A stretch of 64,000 nt of DNA from Rhynochetos jubatus (lineage: Eukaryota > Chordata > Aves > Eurypygiformes > Rhynochetidae), in NCBI GenBank assembly GCA_027574665.1, contig CM050654.1:38025722-38089721 (forward strand). The letters are read 5' to 3'. Every line of letters begins with the position of its first letter. Within the stretch, counting starts at the first letter, position 1. Positions 1-13,775 of this stretch are shown in pieces. The notes beneath the pieces are model-generated. The model did not search any database. It had not been told where the DNA came from and saw nothing but the letters and a program-made list of their open reading frames with translations. The position numbers and the translations under genes are program-made.

Positions 1-3000
1 TCCCTTCCAACCCCTACCACTCTGTGAATTCACTCCTGATATTCAAGATATTCTCCCTGTTAGACATTTAAAAAAACTACCCTTCCATTTGCTGCAAGCT
101 ATCAAGTGTTGTGAACAAAATACTTGTTATAAGCAGACTATAAGATCCAAAATGTAATGTCTTACTACTTTTAATACAGGTCAGTCTTTTAAAGCAGGAT
201 AGAGCTTATGAGAAAAACCTCTTCCTTCACTCCTTTTCTTACTCTCTGTTGTTGTTTTTCTTCTCTCTGTAATGGTATTCAATATAAAAGTCTAACAAAA
301 GAATTGTTAAGTTTTATAGCCTACATGTAAAAATGGCTTCCAATAAAGTGAACCTGCAGGTGTAGTGCTTTGAAAAGAGTTAACTATTCCAACTTGGATC
401 AAATGATCAACAATAAACAAAACAAAACAAAAAAAAAGGTGAAAAGAAAGGAAAAAAAACCCATATGGCCATACCTTAAGTCACATAATTGTGGCACTAA
501 AGATGGGATAGTAAAAGAGAGAAGAAACAGTACTTGAGGGAAGGAGAAATCTACCCTAGTATGATATAGCTGTTTTGGACTGATATTTAAGGAATATTGC
601 AGGCATTCAAAAAATAGGAAGTTTGACTGGACTTCTTTCCTGGAAGGCTGCTCTTAAAAACATGCAATACTTCTTTTGTTTTTACTCTCTAGTAACATTA
701 TCAAAAATGGAAGAACTGATTCACTCATTCACATAAACATCTTACTCCAAGTCTAACAGAATGTAATAACTAACCATCAATTAACATCAATTGCATGTGT
801 GAACAGAAAATGAAAATGCTTCAAAACCAGTCAAATTGATACACAGCACTGCTGCTCCTAAACATTTGATGCTACTGTAAAATGGACACCCCCACACTAA
901 TCCCTTTTAATACCTACATCAACCATAGGTTCACTGTGCAGTGTGGTCTCTCCTCCATCCAAATATAAAGCCTAATTGAAACATAAATTTTAAACGAAAC
1001 ATCTATGTGGCACAATAAATAATAAAATAATTCTAAAGTTGTTTGGTTTGATCTGTGGGTTTGTTTCGAATGGGTCAGCTGCATAAGCCACACCAGTCAA
1101 TGCTCGCCAATAAAGCAGCTGGAATATAACGACCAGTACCCATGAATGCCTTCAGTCTTGACGTATATATTTCCCAGAAACTAAACCACATAACTCGTTT
1201 TTATTTTCATTCGTTTTCCACAATATATCCTCAAAAAAGTCTTAAGGACAAAAGTTCAAGATCCAGCTGCTCTCATAATCAACTTTATCTTTCAAAACAG
1301 TTGAAACATATTAGGATAAAATTATTATCTTTAATTCTGTGGTTGGGGGACATGCTGTTTCCAAGCATTCCAATTATGTCCCTTTGAATTTTCCTAGGCC
1401 ATGCTGTGGTACAATAACCCATGTGTTCTAAGCATGTGTTTATTAGGAGAAATACGCTAAGCTGGGGGAGAAAATTACATCTGGAATGGTGAAAGCAAAA
1501 GGAAAATAAGCATAAATGACCAAAAAGCTTCTGCTCCTTTGACTGTGAAGCATGTTACCTGTTTGGCACAGAACGAAAAATTTACGTTTCTGTTTTGAGT
1601 TTTAAGAGAAGGATTAGCAAGACTTAGGAGTTACAATTTTTATTTTCATCTAGATTCTCCCTTCCTGGTTAAAAAAAGTGAGATCACATTAATTCATGTG
1701 ACAGAGCTTTTCAAGTAAATTAAACTACTTTGGATGAGCTTACTTGATTAATAAAATTCTCAAGCTTCAAAATATTTCATTTTGATGGACAGAAAAGATA
1801 ATACATAAAGTGGTGTGAGAAAAGAAATTTGGGCATGTTATTAAGCTAACAAGAAACTACCCTTTACCACCCTTTTAGATAAATGTGCTCAGGACGTAAT
1901 CTGTATGTTTGCTTGGATGTGAATTAGTACTACTGCCCCTTCCTAATTCAGTGACATGTAATAGTGATAAAACACTTTCCAAAGAGTTGCCATCAATTTT
2001 TCAATGGCCTACTTGTAGTTACACAGTAATATCTAAGTATTTTTTTATAAACTCTCAGCACTGACCTTCTTGAGTTCAACAAGAGAACTTATTAACGACT
2101 TCAGATGAAAGAGCAGTAGGCCAGCCTCTGAAATCCCATATATATTAGCCTGTGGTATGTCAGCTCCCATATACTAATAGTGAATTAAAACATTAGTGAT
2201 CTTAGTTACGATATTTTAAAATCAGTTTTGAAGTACTATTTTAAGTGATTACCTAATCTGAAACTCTAAAAATGAGAACCGAGTAATGTTACAGGATAAC
2301 ATGTAGCATATTTCAAGGTCTTCCATCAGTTTAGCACACACATTCATACATCGCTGACATCCACACAGAATTTATGAAGCATTCCTGCACATTGCCAGGT
2401 TAAAAAAAAGCACATTTCTGCCTTTTTTTTTTTTTTTCAAAACACTACAACGAGCAACACTGAAGGACTTGAGAAACTACCAAGGCTGAATCACAGAACA
2501 GCATTTGCTAGAGTAACCAAATCCTACCTGCAAAATCCTTGCAGCTCCCTTGACAGGATAAACCCTACAGTGACTGACCATGGCTCCAGAAACCTTCTTG
2601 CGACTTCTCAGCTTCGCACCAAGATCAAAGCTTCACAGCAACACATGAAGTTGAGGAAAATGATAGGGGACTATCTAAAGTCACAGCAGCTTACACAGCA
2701 ACATCTATAGAGCACCAGAATGATTTAGGGGCCTACACTGTTGCTCTTTAGTGATCAAGGTTCAGTGCTGAGGTGCTTTTGGAAGGCCCTCCGACCCTCC
2801 CCTTAACGGTATGTGATCGCATTCTTGCAGCAGCTCTACAATCAACATGTTTAAATTTGCTGACCAGACTTCAAATAATTTGCACCTCTTTCTCACAACC
2901 TGATTCAAAAAACCTATTTCAGCACATGACAAACTTTAAGCACATCTGCGTTAGCTACAGTAACATCCAAGGGATTACTGTTACGATAAGTATCAACTGT

Positions 3001-3484
3001 CATTTGTGGTAACACATGTAAAGAGGCAGGTCAAGATAAGGTATCTTCAAGACAGCCATTGGAAAGGTTTCTCCAGTTTGAAAACAGAGAAAATTTGAAG
3101 TTTTGGCTTTTCAAGAAAACTTAATACATGTCTGCTGTAATTTTAGTTGTAGAAGTTACTAAGGTTGCTCTTTGTCTTGTTTGTTAATAAATCACAAAAA
3201 TGAGAATAAACAGAATATTTACAGGAGTTTGCTCCTTAAAATAAAGTCACCCTTCCTTGTAATAATTATAGCTGAAAAAACAAGGTTAAGCTGATTATAC
3301 ACAGTACAGCAAACACAACATTTTAAGAATCAGCACCACATTGCTCCCAGTAGGCAGCTCCAGGACGAGTACGGACCAGGTCTAGACTATCCAGTGTTAG
3401 AGAAAGGAGGAAATGTAAATAAAAACATGTGCACTAAATCTATGTGAAAGATGAGGTGGCCATGATACCACATGCTAAAGACTT
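1..3484. other. Unique intronic sequence, no gene seen
   Basis: AT-rich sequence with a T15 tract at 2423-2437 and otherwise no recognisable repeat. Open frames at 1142-1387 and 2773-3012 resemble no known family and have no coding-like features. I see no RNA gene. Confidence 0.7.
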
Positions 3485-4342
3485 ATATAGAATGGTTTGG
3501 GTTGGAAGGGACCTTAAAGATTACCTAGTTCCAATCCCCCTGCCATGGACAGGGACACCCTCCACTAGACCAGGTTGCTCCCAGCCTCATCCAGCCTGGC
3601 CTTGGACACTGCCAGGGATGGGGCATCCACAGCTTCTCTGGGCAACCTGTCCCAGTGCCTCACCACCCTCTCCAGGAAGAATTTCTTCCTGATATCTAAT
3701 CTAAATCTCCCTGGTTTCAATTTAAACCCATTACCCCTTGTACTGTCACTACAGGCCCTTGTAAAAAGACCCCCCACCCAGGTTCATTGTAGGCCCCCTT
3801 CAGGTACTGGAAGGCTGCAATAAGGTCTCCCCGGAGCCTTCTCTTCTCCAGGCTGAACAAGCCCAACTCTCTCAGCCTTTCTTCACAGGAGAGGTGCTCC
3901 AGCCCTCTGAGCATCTTCATGGCCTCCTCTGGACTCGCTCCAACCAGTCGATATCCTTCTGATGCTGAGGGTTCCACAGCTGGACACAGCACTCCAGGTG
4001 GGGTCTCACAAGAGCAGAGCAGAGGGGGAGAATCCCCTCCCTCGCCCTGCTGGCCACACTTCTGATACAGCCCAGGATACGGTTGGCTTTCTGGGCTACC
4101 AGCGCACACTGCTGGCCCACGTTCAGCTTTTCATCCCCCAGTACCCCCAAGTCCTTCTCCTCAGGGCTGCTCTCAATCCATTCTCCACCCAGCCTGTCCT
4201 TGTGTTTGGGATTGCCCTGACCCAGGTGCAGAACCTTGCCCTTGGCCTTGTTGAACTCCATGAGGTTGGCATGGTCCCACCTCTCCAGCCTGTCAAAGTC
4301 CCTCTGGATGGCATCCCTTCCCTCTAGTGTGTTGACCACACC
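3485..4342 (-). mobile_element. CR1 LINE fragment, 5'-truncated, with end of ORF2 (degenerate)
   Basis: Chicken Repeat 1 is the dominant LINE of birds; its ORF2 encodes endonuclease and reverse transcriptase. The minus strand carries the C-terminal end of ORF2 in three different frames: about 4339-3917 ([19 protein letters not shown] through QLWNPQH), about 3930-3770 ([33 protein letters not shown]) and about 3777-3565 ([32 protein letters not shown]). At least two frameshifts, near 3925 and 3775, separate them, so it is dead. The short 3' UTR follows, down to the AACCATTCTAT end near 3485. The 5' end is truncated near 4342, as usual for CR1. It lies in the same orientation as LRP1B. Confidence 0.95.
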
Positions 4343-7300
4343 ACATTATCACTCCGTTATGTTCCCGTGACCGTACAGACAGGTACTATGCTTTGTGCTC
4401 TAACGTGTGCAAGTGATCTGTGTTTGTTCTCCTTTTCTTCAGAAGAAAGGCACCAACATGAGAGAAGGTGGATGCACTCTCCCCCTCTTCCCCCTACCCC
4501 ACGGCCCCCCGCTTTCGCCACACTTCTAAATACGTGATATCAACTTGCTGGAAAGACAGACTGTACATCCCTTGGGAACAGTGAGCAGCCCGAAGAGAGC
4601 GTACAACTCTTAGCAAAAGAATTATTCACATAAGCCTTTCAGATTATGGATATTTCGGGGCAACTATTCCTTGTGCTTTTATGTTCACATGCAAAGTACC
4701 TATCTGACCTCTTACTGCTGTCAGAAACCCCTGTATACAAACCTCATCCATAAACAGTCTCACACACTGTTGTTATTTCTGGTTTGAATTTTACACAGCA
4801 CATTACTAATGTAAGATGTAAGCTGTTTTTGCAGTAATGTGATTTTAACTTGTCTTTCGAGGTTTTTTTTCCTTGATTGATGGTAAATTACTGTGAATAT
4901 TCAGTGTCTTTTAGTAGCCTGTTTCTATGTATTAACAACAAGATAATTATAGGTAATTCACTTTAACAAAATTAAAAGCTTTCACATGTGCAACTTTCAG
5001 CCCAAAGATGATTTTCATTTATTCCAATAAGACTACAGATCATGGAAAGATGCCAGTATTTTTCTGATTACTGACTTACTCCTGGAATTTTATGGAGATT
5101 TTATTTTTTAATTTTGAAGTCCTTTTATTCAACTTCCACTACAGCAACTTCTCAAGCTTTTGAAATGAAGCCCAACATCATCAAAATCAACGCAAGTAAT
5201 TTCTGTCTTAATGAGACAGCCCATATCTGGCATTCAGTAAATACCCTTGGTAGACTCTGAAGGGGATAGAGGGACTTATAAGTTGCTCAAACTTCCATGC
5301 TGATTTGCAAATGAGCTGGCACCAGCTGCACCAGTGACTACCTTCCTTCAGTTTCCTGTAAGCCTTTCTGTAACGAGATGTATACTGGAATAAAGCCATA
5401 CTGTGGGTTTCCACCTTTTTGAAGTTTCTTTCACATCTGCCATTCTGTGTGAAGACCTAACCTTGCCACTACTTTTTTCCACAGCACTTCCCCACCGATC
5501 TCAGGTGGATCGATATAGCGGGCGATTGACTGGAAAACACAGAGCTGATGGCCGAGCCAGTGCCGCGCCGGCAGAGGACAGGGACACACCGGTCACCCAT
5601 GTTTCCCACAACATTTAATTGACTTCCCAAGAGCCTCCAGCACTCTATCTTCCTCTCTGTGAAAGAAATGTATTGAAGAAATCAGTCATATAAATAAAGT
5701 GGTGAATAAAAGTTGCTTCTGGGGAGAGACTTTGTAGAAAATAAACCTTTACGGCCCCCAGCTGTTTTTATTTTCACCATGTCACTAAGTCTCAAAGACT
5801 TCCGTCCTGGATTACCTAGACAGAAATACACATGCATACGTCATATTCAGTGTATCATATTTGTTTTGGTTTACTGTGGAGCACAAGAGCAAATCTGTAG
5901 ACTGGTCTGGTTCAAAAGCAGAGCTGGATTTTTCCAGTCTAACCAAAGCACTGGCTATGAAACACTACAGGATGTCTGGTCTGAAGTTTTCCAGTTCAGC
6001 CAGAAAAGATATTCATCAGGAAAATAAACACATTTTGGGAAATATAAACATACATTAGTCATACTGCTGCCAAACTAGAAGGCGGAGGGGAAGAAAATCT
6101 GCCTTCATACATATTTCTGCTGGGTAATGTCAAATTGTACTAGATAATTTTCAGGGAACAAACCAAATAATCAAAACCAAGAATCAGGCATAGCCAAAGA
6201 GTATAAATCACGATAGATTCAAAACCAATAAATGAAAACAACTTATGTATAAAATATTCTCTGCCCTGAAATATAATTGAGACAGGTTGCTCAGCAGAAT
6301 GCAATCTAAGTTTAGACACCTATATGAATGCCTAAAAGATTTCAAAGTTGTCATCACTAAGGCGGTAAATTTGACAGAACAATATAAAAAAATGTCTATA
6401 ATCAGTAAATAACTTCAGTTCTTTGTACATACTGGTAGAAACAAAACAGTTGAGACTTCATTACATTGCAGTGGTCTTTAACCATCAATTAGAAAATTAT
6501 TTATTTCATCAATAAACAGTTGTGAAAAGATTTGTGAGTCCACAGTTCAGCTGGACTGAATTCCGGGTCAGTTACTGGCTTTTTGACACCTTTTCTATGT
6601 AACACGTATTTTAATCCTCTCCAGATGCAGCAATTGCTTTTCATTCTCATGTTCCACCAAGACCCTGTAATGAGTCAATACCGTATGCTTACGCCATGAC
6701 CTTCTCAGGTTGCACATCCTTCCGGTGCAATACCAAGTTTGACCTTACTAATCAATTCTAATTGATGTTATTGATTCATTTAGGAAGAAAAGACACAAGC
6801 TTCCAAGCAAAGTCTAAAACTTGCTAAACAGATCATTTGTGAAATAATCTCCTAAGGAAAGAAAAAAAAAAAAAGTGGAAACCCATTGTTTGGGAGTGTT
6901 AAAACACAATGAGACAAAATCCATTGTAAATATATCACCTGGAACATTACCGCCCTTGGGGGAAGATTAACTTTCCTGTCTTCTCTCAGTGAGTCTAAGC
7001 TTATTTGCTATGTATTGAGCTCTGCATCATGTGTTATTCAAATCAACTTTGAGGCAAATCACTTATCACTAATTGCTATCTGTTCACCGTGGTACGAATA
7101 TGTACATATCAGTTTTTAGGGCACTTTTTCCTTATTTCATTTGTAATTTAAATTGACTCTCAAGTGAATAGAAAACATCCCTCTTTAGTTCTGTGACATG
7201 CTCTTAATTATTTTTGTCGTTACAAGAGCTATAAAAATCAATATTATTATTAAGACAAATACATCTTATGTCAGTCTTAGAAAATACTTTTACAGGCTAG

Positions 7301-9195
7301 TCTCTTTTTAAATATGTGCTGTATTTTCTTAGTATTAAAAAAGGCTTTATATTGAAAGCAGAATTCAGCCCATTCATAAACTGCAAGCTACCTGGAAAAT
7401 GTTCTAAATGAATTAACTAGATTTGGGGAAAACCCACAGATTCAGGCAATGGAAAAGCTGATTTTTCAAGTGCAGGAAGGTCATGCTTTTTTGCTAAAGC
7501 AGAATTTTTCTGCATGAGTTTGACTAACACAACGTGTTTAAGAATAAAGAGAAGATGCAGTCTCATGAAGCATACTTCTGAGATCAATCCCCCACCCCAC
7601 TCATCGAGTCAGAAGTTAACTCAAAAAAAAGCTACGCTGATATTTCTGAGTATTTATGCCACGGTGCAATGATGGGCTGCAGAAAAATCACTATCACTTC
7701 ATTCACTATTAGGAGTTGACTTAATTCACTGTGGTTCTACAGTCAGGAGGAAACATCAGATAGAATCTACCCCATATTCTCAAGACCCAGTTGATTACAC
7801 ACCACTTTTACACTAGCACACCCGCAGTGTCAAGGAAGCCAGTCTGCACTGAGATTGTTCCTAAAACCTGAAGAAATAATGTTCTGGGAGAGAGAACAGG
7901 AGAGAGAGAAGGAAGAGCTCTGGGACATGGGGACTGTCGCTTCAGTGCGTCAGCAAGATCTGTCCTAGCCCACCGGGATGTGATCCATACTGTCATTGGA
8001 GAGGAATTATCCAAGAAGCTGAAGAACTTCAGAGGAACAAGTTACTGTATTTATTTCTTGTCAATGTGCAACTCAAAATGAAGCTCCTAACGTCAGGACT
8101 AACTGGAGACTGAAATAAGGAGCTAACGTTATGTTGGGATTTGCTTTCCCATTTTGTTGCCTCCTTGTGACATAATCTCCCTCGTTCTGTTACAATTTAA
8201 ATGTAAATCTATATGGGATGGTTTATGCTAGTAACTCTACAGTTTAGTATTGCAATACAGACAGTCCATTTTAAGCGCTAAGTGCTCCCCAAAGGTATCT
8301 GTCATACTGCCACAGTTTATTATGCTCAGACATCAGTGAGAGAAGGGAGAGGAGGAATGCTCGCACATTATGATGCTTTACATCGAGGTTGTTTCTCTGG
8401 CTGTGCAGGCAACTGCAGAGCTCTGCGGCTTTGGATAAGCTCTCAATTATATTGCTATAAATGCTCATAAAGAAAAAAGTAATTTCACTTTTAGGATCAT
8501 TAATAGTGAAATGTAAGGAATTTGACTCCAGCCACATCCCATTAAAGAAACCCAAGTTATTTAAACAGTTTTCGTTAAGCACCACTTGCATCTCACAAAA
8601 ATCTCCACAGCAACATACCTAACTATAACTTTCCAGTAGTGCATTGTACAGATAACTGATGTATGGAGGCAGAGCAGCTTGCCTTAAAAGGGTCAGCTAA
8701 TTCCCCACTGGCCAAGAACTCCTACCATCGCAACCAGCTTTTTATTAGTGATTTTGAAATATCATCAACCACCCAGGTCACCAGATGATGTTCAGAGTAC
8801 CCATTTCATTGACAGGATGTACGGGATGATTTCAACAATATCTCCTTTGACTAAGGCCTTCAGCTTTTTGGGCTGGAGATGATTTCCCTGCTCCGTGCAG
8901 CATCACTGCCATCGCTGGCTGATCAAAAATAACAGTAAGAATTATGTGATCAGTAACATCGTTCTGAGAGAACATGTAAGTTGCAGCTTTTGTCATTTAA
9001 CACCTAGTATCACGTAAGTATAAAAATGTAAACAACGAAGCATTTATCCCACTTGGTATGAACGCAAAGTTCTTGGGAACGACACGCTGAGTAAAAAAAT
9101 TATAGTTAATAGAAAGGTGATTTCCAAAATTTCTCCCTGTAACCGGAAATTCAACTGACACTCCCTTTGCTCCATGTTAAGCATACACTGTGGGG
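4343..9195. other. Unique intronic sequence, no gene seen
   Basis: It contains an A13 tract (6862-6874) and a short CpG-bearing patch at about 5495-5595 with a GCGCCGGC core. AT-rich stretches around 6360-7330 look like typical vertebrate non-coding DNA. The open frames at 5713-6027 and 8271-8591 show no recognisable domain. Confidence 0.65.
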
Positions 9196-9218
9196 AAAAA
9201 AAAAAAAAAAAAAAAAAA
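9196..9218. repeat. Poly-A tract (A23)
   Basis: An uninterrupted run of 23 adenines on the plus strand, the longest homopolymer in the window. No retrocopy body is recognisable upstream, so it is annotated as a simple repeat. Open frames reading through it on the minus strand as poly-Phe are artefacts. Confidence 0.95.
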
Positions 9219-11574
9219 CAGTTTCTGCACTCCATCCACACTTACAAAGCAAGTTCTCAAAATAAACACTTTTGAAAACACTGACCACACACCACAAACT
9301 GGTAGATAGTAGGGTGGTAGTGAAAGAAATCTTGGGATATTTATGCATCTACCTCTAAAAAAAAAAATAAAACAGGAAAACAATTCAGTGTATGGTCCTA
9401 TGACCCCTTATATGGTATGTTTGTCCTTTAGATTTCTGCACTCCCCTAGTCCATGTCTCGCATGTTGGATTGAGTTTCCAGCTCCAGTTTAAGTTAGATT
9501 TAGGTGTTTCAGTGCTCACGCAGCTCTAAGCAATATCTTCTCATTTGTATGTGCCTGACCTAATTTGATTCCATTTTTTTCCAAACCTCAGAGGTAAGAT
9601 ATAAATGTCAATACAAATTAAACTCTGGCCAACGTAAATCCCTTTAGTCTTTTATTTCTTTTTAACAGCAAACAAAAAGGAAGAAAAGAAGGAAACAGAG
9701 AGAGAGGCAGGCTGCAATCTCCTATGATTTCAGTTTGAAAATAACCATTTGACTTAAAATAAATATTATCCTGCATTTAAACAGCTATATTGCCTTCCAC
9801 TAATTGCTAAACGTGAAAATGATCATTAACAGTCTAATGTGCACACCTGACATTTCCCTATTCTATGAAAATTCTACCTGTACTGTCAATACTCAGTCCA
9901 GCTTCTCGTTTAATGTTCCATTGCAATATCCTTAAATTCAACAAATCTGTGGAAGAGATCTGTCGGATGGAAATTTCCCAATAACAGTAGATTTAGATCC
10001 TGTAATTTTTTTAACAGGAGGGTTTTTGTTTTAATCTAGATTTTTTATGTAGCCAAAAGAGCAATCAATGGTATTTTCCAAGGTACCTGTGTAATATTTC
10101 AGCTTTCTCACCGATTGAATGAAATATGACATCAGAGCAATTAAGTATAAACAGAAATAGACAGAGTTTATGATATCTTAATTTGAGCAACAGAAAGCCT
10201 ATCTCCATCTGTCTTAGCACAGTAGTCCATGGCTCCAAACTATAAGCACGTGGGATGTATTTAATGCACATTGAGACATGGGGGGTTTTTTTATATCACT
10301 TCTTCAAATTTTTCTTCAGCTTCCAAAAGACTTTTGCAAACAGCCAGACCATGACAGTGTGAAATTTGGGACTAGCTCTATTCTCTTCTTGCATCCTCTC
10401 TCTTAGATCTACTGCGTTACCTCCCACCACACTGTTGTGCCCACAGTTGAAACCAGACACATCCAGTCTTCAGCATTTATTTCTCATGCTTTTTAACAGC
10501 TCCTTGCAGCAACTTTGCTTTTTTTTTCCCAAGAATTTAATCACACTTCAGCAGACATTCAGCAAACATCAGCTGCCGTATTAGAAGTGAAGGATATATT
10601 ACAGGGTTTTTATCTTTATAAAGTTCTATAAAAGCTACATGCAAGATTGCTGTCTGCCTTTTCAATCTGTGCTCATAAAGAGAACGATATAAAACAACTG
10701 CTTCTGCTTTACAGCATACACTCTGAATTTTCTAATGAATTAAAATGAAATGGCCAAGCTGGCAAAGGGCACGACCTTCATTTCTGACTCTCCCTAGTTT
10801 CAACTGTGAGTTGAAACCTCTTGTAAATCAGCGTAGTAGTGCACACCCTGCTCAGAGGTGCAGAAATCCCCAACTCTGCACTCCTGAAAGCTCCTAATCC
10901 TCCTGCTTCCCCCCCTCCTCCCAAATACCACTCTACGTGTTGTTATTTTTGTAAACAGTTATATTTTAACAATAACCGCGGCTGTATATCCAGAATCCCA
11001 CACAGTTAAATGCCAGGGTGGTTCTTAGTTCTGGATTTACTCACAACTTTAATTTTTATTTCTTGGCACTGGGGGAGGAGGAAAGAAAGGAAAGGGATGA
11101 AAATATACTCTTAGCAACAGATTTTTCAAAAATACATAAATAACATTCATTGCTCAGAAAACATTAAAGAAATTACATTCTACAGCAAACTGCTAGTAGT
11201 AGCTTGAAATAAATTCTGCTAATTGTACTTTTCAGAAAAAACCCTGTGGTTAAGATAACTAATCATCTGGGAATATTATAATCTGGCAAAGAAAGCTGTC
11301 AATTGAAGGAGGAATTTTTAGCATGGCTTATGAGCCAGAATTAGGACAGCTACAAATGTGTCATAGTATTTGGCAATATTTGAGGAAAGACAAAGTTTTA
11401 AGTAGGTTAAAAAAGACACAAAAAAATCAAGTTAAACCTATAGCACACAATACAGGACAGTTGGGGAAAAATAATATTTTTATAAAATATGTATTTGTAG
11501 CACTACATATATACAAACAGTACATATGTAAGCACACACCCTACACACATATTTAGGGCTAAAAACCAGGATTC
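9219..11574. other. Unique intronic sequence, no gene seen
   Basis: Ordinary AT-rich intron DNA with a C-rich stretch near 10908-10925. Nothing in it matches a repeat family, RNA gene or exon that I can name. Confidence 0.65.
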
Positions 11575-11670
11575 CAACGTTCCCTTATTCTTTCACTGGA
11601 AAAAACACATAACCCCTTTGTGCCTCAGTGTATGTCTGAAACAGCAAGGATAATAAGTGTTTATAAAACT
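11575..11670 (+). mobile_element. Probable MIR-type SINE fragment
   Basis: The stretch 11609-11655 follows the 3' half of the ancient tRNA-derived MIR consensus as I remember it: TAACC, then TTTGTGCCTCAGT, then TCTG-AA and GGATAATAA in the right order and spacing. The weaker upstream part could be the degraded box-B side. It is highly diverged, as expected for an element predating amniote radiation. Chance similarity is the alternative. Confidence 0.5.
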
Positions 11671-12100
11671 TTGAAGTATGCTGGGAGAATTCAGTGTCTA
11701 GAAATCCTCAGACACCTAGAGAAAAAGCAACTGGTTGATAGTTAAAACAAGCAGCTGAAGAAACTGCACCTTCCTTGATGTGAACTTACACTTAAATCTT
11801 TTAATAAAATCCCTACTGCTATTTTCTTGTCTCAGGGCCCAGCTCTGTCCCGTGGCCCATTAGAAGCAGACTGGTTCACACTGGTCATAGATTTAGTGAT
11901 TTTTCTGCTCTTAGAGCAATAAAAATCAAAACAATGTTTACCCTGATAAGGAAAACACAGAATAATCTTGCCCGTGACCGGAATACTTGCCACTGTACTT
12001 TGTGATGCTGTAGCCAACCTTACCCTTTCTTGTGAATTAAACACCAATGGGTGGTTTTCTTTAATGGGTGGGGGAACCCAGAGGGGAAAAACCCAAAAAG

Positions 12101-12187
12101 AAACAAACAAACAAACAAACCAACCAACAAAAAACAAACCAAACAACCCCTCAAAACCCACAAATCACTAAAAAAAAAAAAAAAAAA
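12101..12187 (+). repeat. AAAC-rich simple repeat followed by A18
   Basis: About four AAAC units begin at 12101 and decay into an A/C-rich stretch, ending in an 18-base A run at 12170-12187. The arrangement could be the tail of an old retrotransposed copy, but no body is recognisable upstream. The lysine/glutamine-rich open frames across it are artefacts of the repeat. Confidence 0.85.
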
Positions 12188-13709
12188 GACAAAACCATCT
12201 CACTCCTATCAACAATACCAAACCAAAGCCAAAAAGGCGTTCAGACTGCATAAGCTGATGCAAGCAGAGGCAGCAGCTGTCCCGCAGTTTCTAAGAGCCT
12301 TGAATGCAATCCGAACTCCAGAAAAGGAAAAAACCAGAAATGTCAAAGAAATTTCAACTTTCCTCTCAAACTCTAAGGAGAGGTAGCTGCCCTCGTGATA
12401 CTAGCAATTCACAGAGTCCCTGTAAACGCAGAGCGCACAATACCACGATTAAAAACCTCCAAAGAACAGAACCCTTTTCCCATACGCAGTAAAGACAGAA
12501 GCAACGAACGTTTGAGAGCAAACAGAAAACCAGAGAAAAGCGCTATCAAAACTTCAGCTAGACACTTCAGATTTCAAATGACAGTCTTTTTATACAAGTA
12601 TCGCCATCAAAATAACACTTGTACATTCTAATTTATCATCTTTTATAGTGCATAGTTACATAGTATTATCTGCCATCAGAGATGAATAAAGAAAGTATCC
12701 TTGGACCACACTTGGTCCTTGCTAAAACAGCACTGTAAAAGTACAGTATCTGTTACAGTCTGAACACTTGAGAGAAAATTTGTACAGAAATGCTGTATCT
12801 TTTACTGGATTAGTTAATATAATTTTAGGGGAAAAAATCCCAACAAACAAACAGGATACAGAGGTTTTTCAGAGCGCTTGTATATAACACTCACTTGTAT
12901 TTTCCATCTATATCACAAACAATTAGACGTGGCCTATCCCTACAAAATACGACAGTCTTCAGGCTTATAAAGGTAGAATTAGTGAAGATGATGTTATATA
13001 GTGACAGCATCGCTTCATTTTACTTCCTGTGAAGGAAAATAAGACTAAAAATATCTTTGGATATCCGTGCATATTTAAGGACTTCCCCACACTTCTAGTT
13101 ATTCAGCAGTATATATGAAGTAGTCGTACTCAAGGCTAATAAGATCAGCAGGGGAATAACCACTAACGATTAAAAGTCAGAAAACAAAATTTACAAGCCT
13201 GAATGGCACTCAGGCTGAAGTGATCTGGCACATTTAGGAAAGATCACATACCAATTAACTAGCCTATTTAAAGAGTTCATGGAAATGTGCAGTTCTGTTT
13301 CTTAAAAGGTAATAAATAAATTTCATGTGATTAACAACTTGTGTATTTGCCTGTGTACATTTTATATGATTTTTTTTTTAAATTTCTGTAAGATCTATAG
13401 CAAAACTGAAAGACTAATGAAGCAAACCTAGAGAGTCTAAATTAAAAACAATAACATAATGGGTAGGAGACGAGAGAGACAACTAATGAGTTGCATTAAG
13501 TAAAGGATTCGCATTGGTACAGTCATAAAGCAAAGGAAAAAAATTCACTTCAATTTACTTTATTTCAATCTAAAAGCAGTAATATAGATCCATAGAAACA
13601 AAAATTACTCAAACTGGAGCCAGGACAGTGCCAAGCAGCACTCATGTAATAGGAAAATGCTGATTAGAGAAAGAGTATGAAGGTCATGCTCTAATTGAAG
13701 ACTAATTGA
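12188..13709. other. Unique intronic sequence, no gene seen
   Basis: No recognisable repeat or exon. The 12200-12600 part is purine-rich on the plus strand and yields several overlapping short open frames without domain features. Confidence 0.6.
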
Positions 13710-13775
13710 TCCCAGTCCACTGGAATCAATGAACTCTTTACCATTGACTTCAGTGGCAGCAAACTGCATCTGTTG
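13710..13775 (+). mobile_element. Possible ancient amniote interspersed-repeat remnant
   Basis: The motifs CCACTGGAATCAATG and, about 15 bases later, CCATTGACTTCAGTGG resemble a pair of motifs I recall from old repeats common in turtle, crocodile and bird genomes, probably 3' ends of ancient CR1-like elements. Only about 65 bases can be followed. The family name cannot be settled from the sequence alone. Confidence 0.4.
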
